In this document: one piece after another, positions 11,006 through 23,285 of the stretch | How the letters are laid out: every line of letters begins with the position of its first letter | Numbering within the stretch: the first letter of the stretch is position 1 | DNA from: Bolinopsis microptera | Lineage: Eukaryota; Ctenophora; Tentaculata; Lobata; Bolinopsidae | Direction: 5' to 3' | Assembly: GCF_026151205.1 (NCBI RefSeq) | Contig: NC_087077.1 | Coordinates: forward strand, 19,961,975 to 20,025,974 | DNA length: 64,000 bases | Notes under the pieces: generated by a model | What the model was told of the DNA's origin: nothing | The model's input: the letters and a program-made list of their open reading frames with translations, nothing else | Databases searched by the model: none | Translations under genes and position numbers: made by a program

Positions 11006-12786
11006 CACAATGCTGGCAAGCATAACCGTTGCCCTTATATTCACAACACTATGTACCCCCTATACTATTATATCCCCTTTATTGTTTTCCAGGCATTAAG
11101 ACTCATCGAAAGTAGTTCAGCAGGTATATTTAAGTTCAAAACATTCTAATTCAATGTTAATGATGACAGGAATAAGAAATAGTTATGTGGAGGTTTTTAA
11201 GAAATTTGCGCAAAATACGCGCCAGCATGTTATACGAAATTAGGTAAAAAACCCAAAATCGCCATATTCAGGTGCCTTAAAAACCATGTTAAAATTGAGT
11301 TAGAGATCTGAAACTTTGCAGAGCGTCTAGACCTTGTCCAAATCGACTGTAAAAAAAATTTCATGTTGCAGGAGTATTGGGAAGTGGGTTTTCTGGAACC
11401 CCTGTTTTACAACAGATTGTCGTGAAGCTATATATGTATATATATATATGTATATATGTATAGACGCTTTTGCAGTAAATTGTAGCCTACATTTAAGTGT
11501 CCGTAGATTCAAAAGTATAAAAGATACAGTCATTTCGAACCACAGGTTTTAAAGATAATTGTTTATACTTTAGTTTACATTATATCGAAAAATAATTTAT
11601 CGTCATCATCATCACTTGATGACGTCATCAATTTAAGTGTTTTTAAAACTTGATTTTTGACAAAATAACAACTTTTCAAATCGATTTTAAAGCATTAAGG
11701 AGTAATTTTATTCAAAATCTGAGGACATTTTCATCTTAGATAATTGTTCAAGCATTCTGAAAATCTACCGGAAAGTTTTCCTACCTTGCTCCTTCATAAA
11801 GATATTCGCTATTGAAGTTTGTGCTTTTTTGAAGAATAATTTTATAAAAACACAAAAGTTGTGAATTAGTATTCTCTGGTGTTGGGCCATCCCTTGGGTT
11901 GTGGAGCTCAATTTTGCTTCCTAAAGGTCTAAATTGTGTTATAGGCTAGTTTTAAAGTTGAAAATCGAAAAGTTGCACACGTGGGGACACGCCCAAATTC
12001 ATTTAAAATAGCTAAAATCACTAAAAATTGTTATTTTCACGATTTTTACCAACTTTGGAGTCCCGTTGTGATCCAAGTTCTTTTTGAAATCTTCTGAAAC
12101 TTTTCATGCTTATCAAACTATATATTAAATAACACTATGCAAAAATTTATAGTGATTCAATATTTTATGCGCACGCAACGTCCGCCCAAAGTTTGCACGT
12201 GCGAAAGGTGAGAATTTTGCTCATTCGTGATTTCGAATATATTCTGCTTTCCCACGATATTAAAATGGCATTATATATGAATTTAATGCCAACTTGAATG
12301 AGTAAAAAGTGCTATATTCAGTCTGTTATTGACAGATATGCCTACATAAACACAAGGAAACGTTTTCAAAGGTAAAATTTCGAAATCGTTGAAATTACCT
12401 CCTTATTAAGTTTCGACTGTGTAAATTATCCTGACATTATAATCAAAAAGAGATGATATTTGACCAAAACCCATAATCATGGGTAGAGTGAACCGCTGCC
12501 AGTGTCTCTCTTTTCCAAACAAAAGAAAATGATATTAATTTGAGGAACCGTCCGCAAATGCAAATTGATACCGAGAATGAAATCGGTCGCTCGCTTTTCC
12601 CATTCATTCACGGCTTACGTATTGTAATAAAGCTTATTGAATGGGAAAAGCGAGCGACCGATTTCATTCTCGGTATCAATTTGCATTTGCGGACGGTTCC
12701 TCAAATTAATATCATTTTCTTTTGTTTGGAAAAGAGAGACACTGGCAGCGGTTCACTCTACCCATGATTATGGGTTTTGGTCAAAT
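11006..12786. mobile_element. 1.78-kb segment present only in the left palindrome arm
   Basis: The right arm reads straight through this point: the complement of 16,455-16,480 joins GGTTCAATCCAAT to AACATATAAAATT. In the left arm those two halves are separated by 1.78 kb. The right end of the extra segment is exactly a long hairpin (12,457-12,787). No long open frame is present, so a non-autonomous foldback insertion is the simplest reading; deletion from the right arm is the alternative. Confidence 0.7.
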
Positions 12787-12787
12787 A
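12457..12787. repeat. 330-bp near-perfect hairpin inside the left-arm insertion
   Basis: TATTTGACCAAAACCCATAA at 12,457 is answered by its reverse complement ending at 12,787. Pairing continues inward to about 12,600/12,645 around a loop holding CACGGCTTACGTATTG. Arms of about 145 bp show no mismatch that I noticed. This is the terminal part of the left-only insertion. Confidence 0.85.
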
Positions 12788-13059
12788 ACATATAAAATTA
12801 AAGAGTTTAAGAGTCCAAAATAGGAATTTAACACAAATATATATTAAATTCATTCACTGCAACAATCACTCCATAAAATCATGTAGGAGTATTGATAAGA
12901 TTGAGTTCCAGATCACCTATATTGCTGTGGATGCTAAAATCCTGACACCTCTATAACCCCTAAAAGAAACTATACATGTCATGGGTAATGGATATCATTA
13001 GTAGGTAGTTATTGCAAACAGAGTGCTACCAAGTGCCACGTCTTATGATTTTCTAGAAA

Positions 13060-14070
13060 TCAGAAACAAAAAGTAAAACTCTAATCAAAATGCTGAGCAG
13101 GATGAAGCAAAGACTTGAAGAAAAACTAAGAGACAACCAGAATGGCTTCAGACCTGGTTGCTCTACAACTTCGCACATTCTTGTTCTGTGAAGAATTATA
13201 TAGGGTCTAAAGAGTGTGAAGGCCACTATGATGTTTATAGATTTTAATAAAGCCTTTGACAGTGTACATAAAGGTTTGCTTATTAAGATACTTAAAGCAA
13301 ATGGTATACCAGAATACATAGTGCGATTGATCTACACAAACACAGTGGCTTAAGTAATCACAACTGCAGATGGTATTACAGGGGTCTTCGAGGTCCTGGT
13401 AGGATCAGGATTCGGGGAGTACTGCAAAGAGACACCTCATACTTGTTCATCATCGTGATTGACTATATCATGACAGTGGCTATAGATGATGACTCAGACT
13501 CTGGTTCACTCTTAAGCCTGCACAGGGTGTAGATGGATTTGTGCTGAAAATATCGCATATGTCAAATTCTCAGATGATGGTGCCCTTATCACTGATATAA
13601 TTGAATGGGGCAAAACTACTCCTGGACAGGCTATAGGAAGCAGCAAAAAGTGTGGGGTTAGTCTTGAACAACTCTAAAACAAATCTCATGACTCTAAACA
13701 CTACAGAGGAAAGTAGACTTTAAAGCTGTTCTGGAAACCAGCTGGAAAACGTACCTTGGGGGCATAGATATCAACAACTGAGAGAGACTTTAGAGAGACT
13801 TTTCAAGAGCAACTATGAAGATCCAAGAGCGTAGGATGCAACTAGCTTTGCCATATACACTGCCACCTTGAACTAGTTGCTAAGTGTGGGTACTTAATGA
13901 ACCTAACCATGGTGTGCTGAGCAGGGGAAGAACAGTCATAACTTATGTTGATAGCCTAAGGGCTGATACAGGTTTGAGTAACACTGGAGAAATCACGGGA
14001 CTTATGGAGGATAGAAATCTATCGAGACAGTGCATCAATACTCGGACGTGACGCTGAAGCCTAAATTAAG
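13060..14070 (+). pseudogene. Degenerate LINE reverse transcriptase (left arm, near centre)
   Basis: One frame reads RMKQRLEEKLRDNQNGFRPG, then, after stops, MMFIDFNKAFDSVHKGLL. These are the 'Q.GFR.g.st' and 'fiDf.KAFDsv' blocks of reverse transcriptase domain A. Farther on, a GDT/FIIVIDYI-like region and a terminal SLRADTGL-type tail with a DRxLxRQ block are recognisable through frameshifts. An RTE-like endonuclease-RT element, heavily decayed. The inverted copy is at 15,090-16,200. Confidence 0.7.
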
Positions 14071-14099
14071 AGAAGTTTAAAAGTTCACAATCATAATTA

Positions 14100-15065
14100 T
14101 TATTTAAAATTGCCTCTAATAGCTACTGATAATCAGCTTGATAGTCGTCTTCCAGCCAGTTTATCAGAAATAAATAAAATGCAGAACCTAACAAAAGGAC
14201 TAAAATAACTCCAAGATATTTTTCATGAAAATTACTAAATTTGCATTGGCGCTCGATTCCAAAGGATTTTTGTTAATGATGCGTTGACAAAATGCGCGGC
14301 GCGGAAAAATTATCATTTGAAATTGTTTGTTGTTCAAACATATTTCATAAAATAATCTGTAATATATAGTTCTAATAGTGTATAAAAAAAGAATAATCTC
14401 AAAATATAACACTAAACAGAGCAAAAACGAGGATCGCGCAAAAATCATATCTATTTTAAACAATTTCCGGGATTTTGAACAGGAACCATGTTTATACATA
14501 TAGTATAATTAACAAATTACGCAAACCCTAAATTTATTGATCCATAAATTTTTAAATTCTTTATATTTTCGTATATAAAATTATTTTTGCAAACTATTGA
14601 CCGGGGACTCTACAATTAAAAATTTATGGATCAAGATTTTAATGGTTTGCGTATTTTGTTTTCATATATTTAAATGGTTCCTATTTAAAATCGCGGAAAT
14701 TGTCAAAATAGATATAATTTTTGCGCGATCCTCGTTTTTGCTCTGTTTAGTGTTATATTTTGAGATTATTCTTTTTTATACACTATTAGAACTATATATT
14801 ACAGATTATTTTATGAAATATGTTTGAACAACAAACAATTTCAAATGATAATTTTTGCGCGCCGCGCATTTTGTCAACGCATCATTAACAAAAATTCTTT
14901 GGAATCGAGCGCCAATGCAAATTTAGTAATTTTCATGAAATATATCTTGGAGTTATTTTAGTCCTTTTGTTAGGTTCTGCATTTTATTTATTTCTGATAA
15001 ACTGGCTGGAAGACGACTATCAAGCTGATTATCAGTAGCTATTAGAAGCAATTTTAAATAATAAT
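14100..15065. repeat. Central, more diverged core of the palindrome
   Basis: The two halves (14,100-14,554 and 14,615-15,065) pair as inverted repeats around an unpaired ~60-bp centre. They differ by true substitutions (for example around 14,270/14,895 and 14,460/14,690) as well as indels, unlike the almost identical outer arms. Confidence 0.8.
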
Positions 15066-15089
15066 TATGATTGTGAACTTTTAAACTTC

Positions 15090-16200
15090 TCTTAATTTAG
15101 GCTTCAGCGTCCGAGTATTGATGCACTGTCTCGATAGATTTCTATCCTCCATAAGTCCCGTGATTTCTCCAGTGTTACTCAAACCTGTATCAGCCCTTAG
15201 GCTATCAACATAAGTTATGACTGTTCTTCCCCTGCTCAGCACACCATGGTTAGGTTCATTAAGTACCCCACACTTAGCAACTAGTTCAAGGTGGCAGTGT
15301 ATATGGCAAAGCTAGTTGCATCCTACGCTCTTGGATCTTCATAGTTGCTCTTGAAAAGTCTCTCTAAAGTCTCTCTCAGTTGTTGATATCTATGCCCCCA
15401 AGGTACGTTTCCAGCTGGTTTCCAGAACAGCTTTAAAGTCTACTTTCCTCTGTAGTGTTTAGAGTCATGAGATTTGTTTTAGAGTTGTTCAAGACTAACC
15501 CCACACTTTTTGCTGCTTCCTATAGCCTGTCCAGGAGTAGTTTTGCCCCATTCAATTATATCAGTGATAAGGGCACCATCATCTGAGAATTTGACATATG
15601 CGATATTTTCAGCACAAATCCATCTACACCCTGTGCAGGCTTAAGAGTGAACCCAGAGTCTGAGTCATCATCTATAGCCACTGTCATGATATAGTCAATC
15701 ACGATGATGAACAAGTATGAGGTGTCTCTTTGCAGTACTCCCGAATCCTGATCCTACCAGGACTTCGAAGACCCCTGTAATACCATCTATTCTGGTATAC
15801 CATTTGCTTTAAGTATCTTAATAACTCTGACTTACTTCAGCGTCCGAGTATTGATGCGCTGTCTCCATAAAACTCTATCGGCCATAAGTCCGCCCATTTC
15901 TCCAGTGTCGTTGAGACCCGTGTCAGCTCGTAGGCTATCAACATAAGTCATGGCTGGTCTTAATAAGCAAACCTTTATGTACACTGTCAAAGGCTTTATT
16001 AAAATCTATAAACACCATAGTGGCCTTCACACTCATGGCCTTTAGACCCTATATAATTCTTCACAGAACAAGAATGTGCGAAGTTGTAGAGCAACCAGGT
16101 CTGAAGCCATTCTGGTTGTCTCTTAGTTCTTCTTCAAGTCTTTGCTTCATCCTGCTCAGCATTTTGATTAGAGTTTTACTTTTTGTTTCTGATTTCTAGA
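15090..16200 (-). pseudogene. Degenerate LINE reverse transcriptase (right arm, near centre)
   Basis: Inverted counterpart of 13,060-14,070, with the same RT blocks on the minus strand. It contains an extra 137-bp stretch (15,826-15,962) that is a diverged second copy of the LINE tail at 15,106-15,225, absent from the left arm. Confidence 0.7.
15826..15962. repeat. Extra diverged copy of the LINE tail, right arm only
   Basis: The segment CTTCAGCGTCCGAGTATTGA... to ...CTATCAACATAAGTCATG repeats 15,106-15,225 with about 15-20% visible differences. It interrupts the otherwise continuous match with the left arm at about 13,317. Confidence 0.7.
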
Positions 16201-17654
16201 AAATCATAAGACGTGGCACTTGGTAGCACTCTGTTTGCAATAACTACCTACTAATGATATCCATTACCCATGACATGTTATAGTTTTCTTTAGGGGTTAT
16301 AGAGGTGTCAGGATTTTAGCATCCACAGCAATATATAGGTGATCTGGAACTCAATCTTATCAATACTCCTACATGATTTTATGAAGTGATTGTTGCAGTG
16401 AATGAATTTAATATATATTTGTGTTAAATTCCTATTTTGGACTCTTAAACTCTTAATTTTATATGTTATTGGATTGAACCAAGTAACATGTTACTCTAGC
16501 GAGATCTCCATCCAAAAAGGTTAGTCTGCGGGAGCTGTTTTATTACTTTACTTATACATCTTCGGAGGGTAGGTAACATTTCTACTACATTTAAGCTCTT
16601 CCTATAGACCTGCCTCTTGATCTCTTCCTATTTTTGGGTTGTCATTCAAGTAGACAGTTGGGTAACCGATCTTCAGGCATTCTACTGACAAGTCCAAAGC
16701 AATGCAGCTATTTTGTTGTAAGTATGTCAGTAAGGGAAGTTATTAATGCCCTTCTTAAAACATCCCTTGGACCAAGAGGAAGATTAAGTGAGTGTGTAAT
16801 GTCACCAGACAGTAACCACCAACTCTATTCAAAGATTCAAGATCCACTTGTCACAGAAAAATATTCGAAGAGATTCTTTCAGATATTATAGTATATAGTA
16901 CATTAAAAAATTCAAGGTGTTATATTATTATAACCTGATCTTGCCCTCCGGGGTCCCATCATAAGCACATTCAACTTAATCTTATTCTTTACCTAGATGT
17001 TACCTGTAAATCGCAGAACTGGTTGGACAATGGACATCAAGACTACTGTCACAGCCTGGTGACCTAGAGCTAAAATGAGCTACTGTTTCCTGTGTAGACC
17101 TCCCAGATGCTGGGACAGGCTAGGATGTTCCTCGCCTTGTGAGTAACTCAAGATCAGGTGTTATGGATTTAATGAAATAAGGCCAGAGGGGGCGGGGGGG
17201 GGGGGGGGGGAAGGATCAAAATTTTCGACCTAAATTTTATTCTCTAAACAAATTCACATTCATTATTCAATTGGTGTCTTAATTATGGATATACTGGACC
17301 TGATAATGTGATGTAAGATGACGTGATAATACAGAATAACATGAAAGCCTTCATTCAATTAACCTCATTTTCACGATAGGAGCATATAAACTTCCAAAAT
17401 TAGGGGATGGGCAGGTCAAATCATAGTCCTAACTTCAGGATATATATAGGCATTCAATAACTATGATATATTGACTTGAAATTGAATATTATCACAGGGA
17501 AAATATAATGACAATTCTTGTTGACACTGAGCACTAAACTAATGACAGCTAAGTAAAGATTCAGTTCAAGCCATCTAAAGCGACTCATGAATATTGAATA
17601 TGTACATTAGAACTTATTTTTATGAAGTTTGGGTTTTATGATAAAGTTATTATA

Positions 17655-17965
17655 TGCTACTTATATGAATGCTTTTTCAAAGAGATGCGTATTTATTCTC
17701 TTTTTAAACAAGACGATATCGGTTAATGTTCTCAATTGCTAAGGAAGCTGATTCCAAACAAAGGGTCCACAGTAACTAAAGCTTCTCTCAGTTTTACTAT
17801 AATTTGAAACAGTAGGAACATTTAGGAGGAAATAGTCTTGTTCAGTCCGTAGTACACGTACAGGTTGACTCTTAATGTTGATGCATTTGGTGATATAATT
17901 TGGAGCTACGTTGTTGACACATTTGAACACGGTTTAGAGCAATCTTATACTCTATTTGTTGTCTT
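17655..17965 (-). pseudogene. CR1/L2-like LINE C-terminal remnant (right arm)
   Basis: Inverted copy of 9,740-10,050 with the same in-frame stop after WNQLP. A one-base A-run difference near 17,936 separates it from the left copy. Confidence 0.7.
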
Positions 17966-18979
17966 ATTGGAAGAAAATGGGCTTTTTTCAGGAATGGAGT
18001 GACACTGTGAGCACAATGTTATGTTATGATTACCCTTGTCAGTTTTAGTTTACAATGATATTTCAATTCCTTGTTTCTGTTGTAAAAGAAAGCACACAAA
18101 TGACCTTACTTGAATATTCCAGCTGACACTGTTCTTAACGTATATAATAATCAGTTCTGCTAGGATACAACCAGATTAGTTTTCCTATTTTAAAAAATCA
18201 TATAGTTAATCCATAGAGTTGTGTCAAATGATATTGAATCTCCGAAAAAGAGTGACAGAGGTTAAGCTCGTTAGGTTTTGGTCATTAAATGTTTAGGCAG
18301 TAATTTTTGATTAATTGTTCTAATTCTCGTTGCAGTGCCCTCGAATCATTGATAAACAACGTAAACTCAATTTACATAAACCAATATTTTCTGGTGTTAC
18401 TATATCCGCCGAAATTCCCTTTCCTCAGGAACGAAAAATCTATTATACCATAAATTAAGTCAAACAATTGCCTAAAATTGTTGTAAACTAAATTTCATGG
18501 GAGGACTTATTTTAAAGGAGACTAAGATTTCAGCAGAGCATATACATGATATATGATTTAACGAATTTAAGTATCGTTAAATTTATACAAGTCGCTACTG
18601 CGTGTTATAGGTAAATGTATGTGATGCTATGTAATTGATGTATGTAATGTTGACTCGTCTTTAAATAATTTCCCAGATCGAAAATATTTTAGTCAAAAAA
18701 GCTAGCTGAATAAATTTAAAAAAATTAAATGATATGGAAAAATGGTCTTAAAAATACGACTAATATTGTTGTTGACTTGAAATTAACAAAATTTGTGACT
18801 TATATTATGGTAACCATAATATTTATGGGAACCAAAGTTATTGTGAACCAAATTTTTTCAGGCATGGTGGGCGGCTGAACATGGAGCTACCGAAAGCTGC
18901 GAATCATTTAGAAATAAACTCAAATGCAGCAGACAGACAGAAGCATTAGTTTGAGTTAAGTTGTAAAGCTTCTTTAAAC

Positions 18980-19180
18980 TTTTTCATCACAAAGAGAAAT
19001 TTGTGTTAAATAGTAGTGGTAAATTTAAAGGGCGTGTTGGTAGACCTAATACAAACTTATATCAAATATGCTTGTTGATGACCTTAAATATGAAACTTAG
19101 AACTTAGAAATTTGAGTGATTTAAATGAAATAAGGGATATTGCTAGCTGTAGGAAGTGTTGGAAACTGTTGTACTAGGCA
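18980..19180 (+). pseudogene. RTE-like LINE 3' coding remnant (right arm)
   Basis: Inverted copy of 8,530-8,730, carrying the GRVGRPNTNL tail motif with the same frameshift. Confidence 0.6.
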
Positions 19181-19311
19181 CAGATTACGTAGTTAAGATG
19201 TTTTCTTAATGGAGTTCTATTAACTATGTATGATCCTGTTTTATAATAAGATTATTTGTATAGAGTCGTATATAATAATGTTTCTTCTTAGACTGCCAGA
19301 GAGCACAGAAG

Positions 19312-19379
19312 ATGGCTACTAGACAGCTAAAATCGATACTTTACGAGCCACCAGGGGATGCCTTTTTTCGATGGATAAA
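19312..19379 (+). other. Exon-like fragment (MATRQLKSILYEPPGD...), right arm
   Basis: Inverted copy of 8,330-8,397: an ATG, 22 codons, then AA|GTAAGT. No downstream exon was found before the MULE cassette at 19,537, which may have inserted into its intron. Confidence 0.3.
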
Positions 19380-19536
19380 GTAAGTGCACCGACTTTTGAC
19401 GCTTAAAAAAGTTAAAAGGACTTTTCACAGAGATATTTTGGTACCATCTTATGATGGCCTCTCATATGTATCTTTCGCCTTTCGGATCAATTTATTCCGG
19501 TCAACAAAGTTTCCTACTCCAGGCCATTAAATTGCT

Positions 19537-19576
19537 CCGTCAAAAACGCTATTATACCGGAGTTTTATTATAGTCA
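19537..19576 (-). repeat. 40-bp direct repeat (right arm, copy 1)
   Basis: Starts CCGTCAAAAACGCTATTATA and matches 21,051-21,090 in the same orientation. These are the mirror images of 8,133-8,172 and 6,619-6,658. Confidence 0.85.
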
Positions 19577-19637
19577 TCAAGGGATGTGAGACGTACGTGT
19601 CAAAGGCTTGCAAGGGGAGTGAGCCGATCTAGTGTTC

Positions 19638-19652
19638 TAGGTATAAATATTG
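19638..19652 (+). promoter_or_regulatory. TATA box of the FLYWCH/MULE gene (right arm)
   Basis: TAGGTATAAATATTG lies about 45-60 bp before the ATG at 19,697. Confidence 0.45.
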
Positions 19653-19696
19653 GGTGATAGAAGGTAGTAGTATCGCATTTAATTCTATCAACAGTC

Positions 19697-20772
19697 ATGC
19701 CTACCTTCTCCAAGTTCCTCAACGGTTTCAGAGGATGTAAACAGGTGCTTGATTCTGACGGATATATCTACAGCCGCAAGAAAAATGATGACACCGTCCT
19801 CTCCTCTGCTTGGCGTTGCCAGAAGAACAAATCCCTTAAATGTCCTGCCAAGTGCTATCTCGCTCTCACAGACAACAATCTTTCCCTTGGAAGTAAACCA
19901 CACAACCACGATTCAGATCTGGCTACCCCACAGAGACTCGAACTCCTTACAACGCTCAAGAGGAAGGCTGCAGAACAACCCCTGTCGGCGACTCAGAACC
20001 TGATATCAGAAGTCCTTGCTGATGCTTCAACAGAAGTAAACCAGACGCTACCTAATATGGAATCCCTTGGAAAAGTCGTCCAACGAGCCAGAGCTTCTGC
20101 CTCCGGATCTGCCCAACATACCGAGTCGAAGACTTCTCTTGAATTCGTTCTTCCTCCCAGCTGCACATCTACGAGAAGAGACGAACCATTTATCCTCTTT
20201 GATGGGAAGACTGACCGAGATGTGAGAATCATAGCCTTCGCCACCAACAGGAACCTTCACACCCTCGCAGAATACAACAATTGGATTGCTGACGGGACAT
20301 TTTATGTCGCTCCGAAGATATTTCCCCAAAGTTACACCATACATTCGGTGATAGAAAACAAATGTCTACCATTAGTTTATATTTTGACTGGTGATAAGAA
20401 AGGAGACACCTATAGTTATGACAGTGAGGTGAGGGTTCCTCCCACATATCCTTCTGGAATCATTTCGCCAGTATTCTTCAGGATCCGGAGTTCCCTCGGA
20501 CCTCTAACATGGTGGAGGGGTTTCACAGAGGTTTCAAAACCCGAGTGAATCGCCCAAAGCCCTCTGTTCAAGAATATTTTCGTGCTATCAAGGAGCAACA
20601 GGTTGTTACAGATTACCATCTGGATCGGCTTGCTGTTGGAAAGACTCCTTCCAAAAAGAAGAGGATTTCCAGCAGTATTCTGTACGACCTTTGTTCCTTC
20701 TACACGACATACCCAACAAAGATTGAGTACTTGTTCGCTGTTGCGAAATACTTTGGTAATAATATTGAGTAA
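19697..20772 (+). pseudogene. Broken FLYWCH zinc finger / MULE transposase (right arm)
   Basis: Protein-identical to the left-arm copy over all 283 codons of the first frame and 87 codons of the second. The FLYWCH domain is near residues 8-75, the start of the MULE catalytic domain (DGTF) at about 175-250, then internal truncation and a frame change before the NMVEGFHRGF C-terminal part (20,509 onward). Intronless. The shared deletion shows the lesion preceded duplication of the arm. Confidence 0.8.
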
Positions 20773-21050
20773 TTTGTTGTATTCTGAAGTATTATATTAT
20801 TAATCGATTTAACATTTTATAACCAGCCAATACATTGTCTCAATTTAAAACATGTTCACTTCTTAATTTGTAGCTTCTGTGTGCAGAGTTGTCATATGAA
20901 CTTTACCCCAGATCTAGCCCATTTCTAGGTCAATTATATTCAATCCATGGATCACATCACTAATTATACGCCACAAGCTTCAAGCTTGCATGTTAATTAC
21001 TTGATGACGTATATGGTGGATCATATCACTTCGGCCCCAAAGTCTGGCAG

Positions 21051-21090
21051 CCGTCAAAAACGCTATTATACCGGAGTTTTATTATAGTCA
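21051..21090 (-). repeat. 40-bp direct repeat (right arm, copy 2)
   Basis: Second same-orientation copy bracketing the right-arm MULE cassette. Confidence 0.85.
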
Positions 21091-21099
21091 GGAGTTGGA

Positions 21100-23285
21100 C
21101 GTTTTTCTGTACGCTTAGCTTGTCAATCTATGGTGTAGTTACCGTATAATATAAATGCTGTGAACACATTTTTCACTTGCTCGTTGACGAGGGTCACGTG
21201 ATGGTAGGCGAATTTGTCAAGTTTATACGACTATTGTAATTGTACAATAAAATATTTATATTTTTGTATCCTTGTATCCGTGACCTCTGACAGGACACCG
21301 GTCATCTCGCCCAATTTTCCCGGGAGAATCAGATCTCATGTCAACTAGCGCGTGATCATCCCGGCCTGGGTGGTCCACTTGTAATGTTGTCAAACGGGAA
21401 CCTCGGCCTCGCACATCTGGTAGTGAAGTACTGATTACAGCTGCAGGTCCTCCAAATTCACGAAGTCCAACAAGTCCTTGTATGAGCCATCAGTGTAAAT
21501 CACGGTACTTTTCTAATCATAATCGCTTAGCTTGGCATCATTCAATGGACATTTGTTGTTCAAAAGAAGAAAAGTCAAAAATGAGAGTGAACGGTGACTG
21601 CTTATTGCATAAGCTCTTAAATCTGCTAACCGTACATAGCTCACGCAGCTGTCTACAGTTGCTGGGCTCGTTCCGGGTCAGAAATTTAAAGTTTACTGCG
21701 GCGTGGGGCTACATCGTCGTTCTGCTGTCGTGTACATTTAAGAATGTGGTGTGGAAAGAGTTCTGACTTTTCCTGGAGTAAAGATATATGTCGGCCGTCT
21801 TTGTCACGGAGAAGTCTTTAAAGCTTTAAAAGCTCTGAGCTTGACCTATTAAAAGACAAAAGATACATTTGCACGTCACGAGTAATGTGACCTACTGAAA
21901 AAAAATCGGGCAATTTGAAATTTAGTCAAGTTCACACATGCACAATCAACCCCTCATTGGTGTGATCCTCTGATCCGGGAAATCGAGATGTCCTCTCACA
22001 AACAACAGTTATTAGTAACAAGCATAACACGATTTTCCAATCTATTAACGAAGTTTGAGCATTTAGGGTCAAAGCAGAGACTTGGGTCGATGTGAATCGG
22101 CTTAAAAATAACAAATTTGGGGTATCTTTATTTTACATCTTGGTCGAGACCTGTCACCAGCAATATGATTTCATGTTGCCTTATTCAGGCGGGCGAAACT
22201 CACGTTACATGCGATCTGATCATCTGACTCTCACGATCGAGATCGGTAGCTTTAACTCACCAGCTCCAACACGGTTTTTTTAGACTTTTTTCGGTTTTTC
22301 GAGCTGCCCTTCTCCCCTGAGGCCACGATGAAAAACATACAATATATTATATCTTTATTCTTTATATGTTACATGCATTCCCCTGCAGTAGTGAAAAGTA
22401 AATTGTTTGTTTTATTTCAGTGTCGACAGCTCAAACTATGGTGGTATCTTATCGCTACAATGCTGCTAACTAGACTCTTGGATGAAGTTAAGTTGTTTTA
22501 GTCAGATGATCTACTTTTTGGCGTTTCCTACTGCCCTAGTTATAGTAGTTCAAGGTTTAACTGTAAATATAGTGTTAAGTAAGTTTCAATACTTCCCTGC
22601 CACCTTTTCAGACATTGCAGAGATGTGTGACCGCACAATTCTCAAACCGAAGAATCAAAAGGAGTTATTGATTTATCGGTATATAAAGTATGTATGCTTT
22701 ATCAAACAAAGCCACTAGGTAAGCAAATTCAAATATTTTGACAGTTCATACTGCGGTTATACATTGCAGCCAATGCGCAGCAAACAAGAGCTTGCCACTG
22801 CTATAAGCATTCGTATTCGTAGCTTGTTTGAATCTCAAATTTATTCGAATTATCATAAGTAGCCGGAAGCCCGTCCTGCGGACGGAGTTCTTCAGCACAA
22901 AATCGATTCTCAAACATTTTAAATCTACCCTTTCTCATTTCTACTTCTTTTCCTTTCACAATTTTCATGTTTTAAAAAAACTTCTTACCCCTATCCATGT
23001 CACCTATGATTCATGCATTTCTAGCTTCTCGGACAGTGCTGTCTTTTCCCTCATTGGCAAATCCTGAAAGTTTTATGAAAAATATAGATCAGAGTTATGT
23101 TTGTTCTGCACGTCTGCATTTCAGGTATTCGTGACACAGTTTACGTGTGATGACGTGGGCATCTCTCAACACACTTTGCAGCATGAGCGACGGTGCCGTG
23201 GCGGGATATCTGGAAATGTAGCCTTGAGCTCAGTTTATTTTTCTCCGTCACCTCACCCGGGGGAGGGGGGGGGGGGGAGCCAATG
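21100..23285. other. Outer right palindrome arm, no recognised gene
   Basis: Mirror of 4,422-6,600. Plus-strand frames at 21,482-21,766, 22,482-22,718 and 22,828-23,067 repeat those of the left arm. An extra T at about 22,281 truncates one frame relative to the left arm. The arm ends in a G homopolymer (23,262-23,276) and GAGCCAATGACTTTGGGT. Confidence 0.4.
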
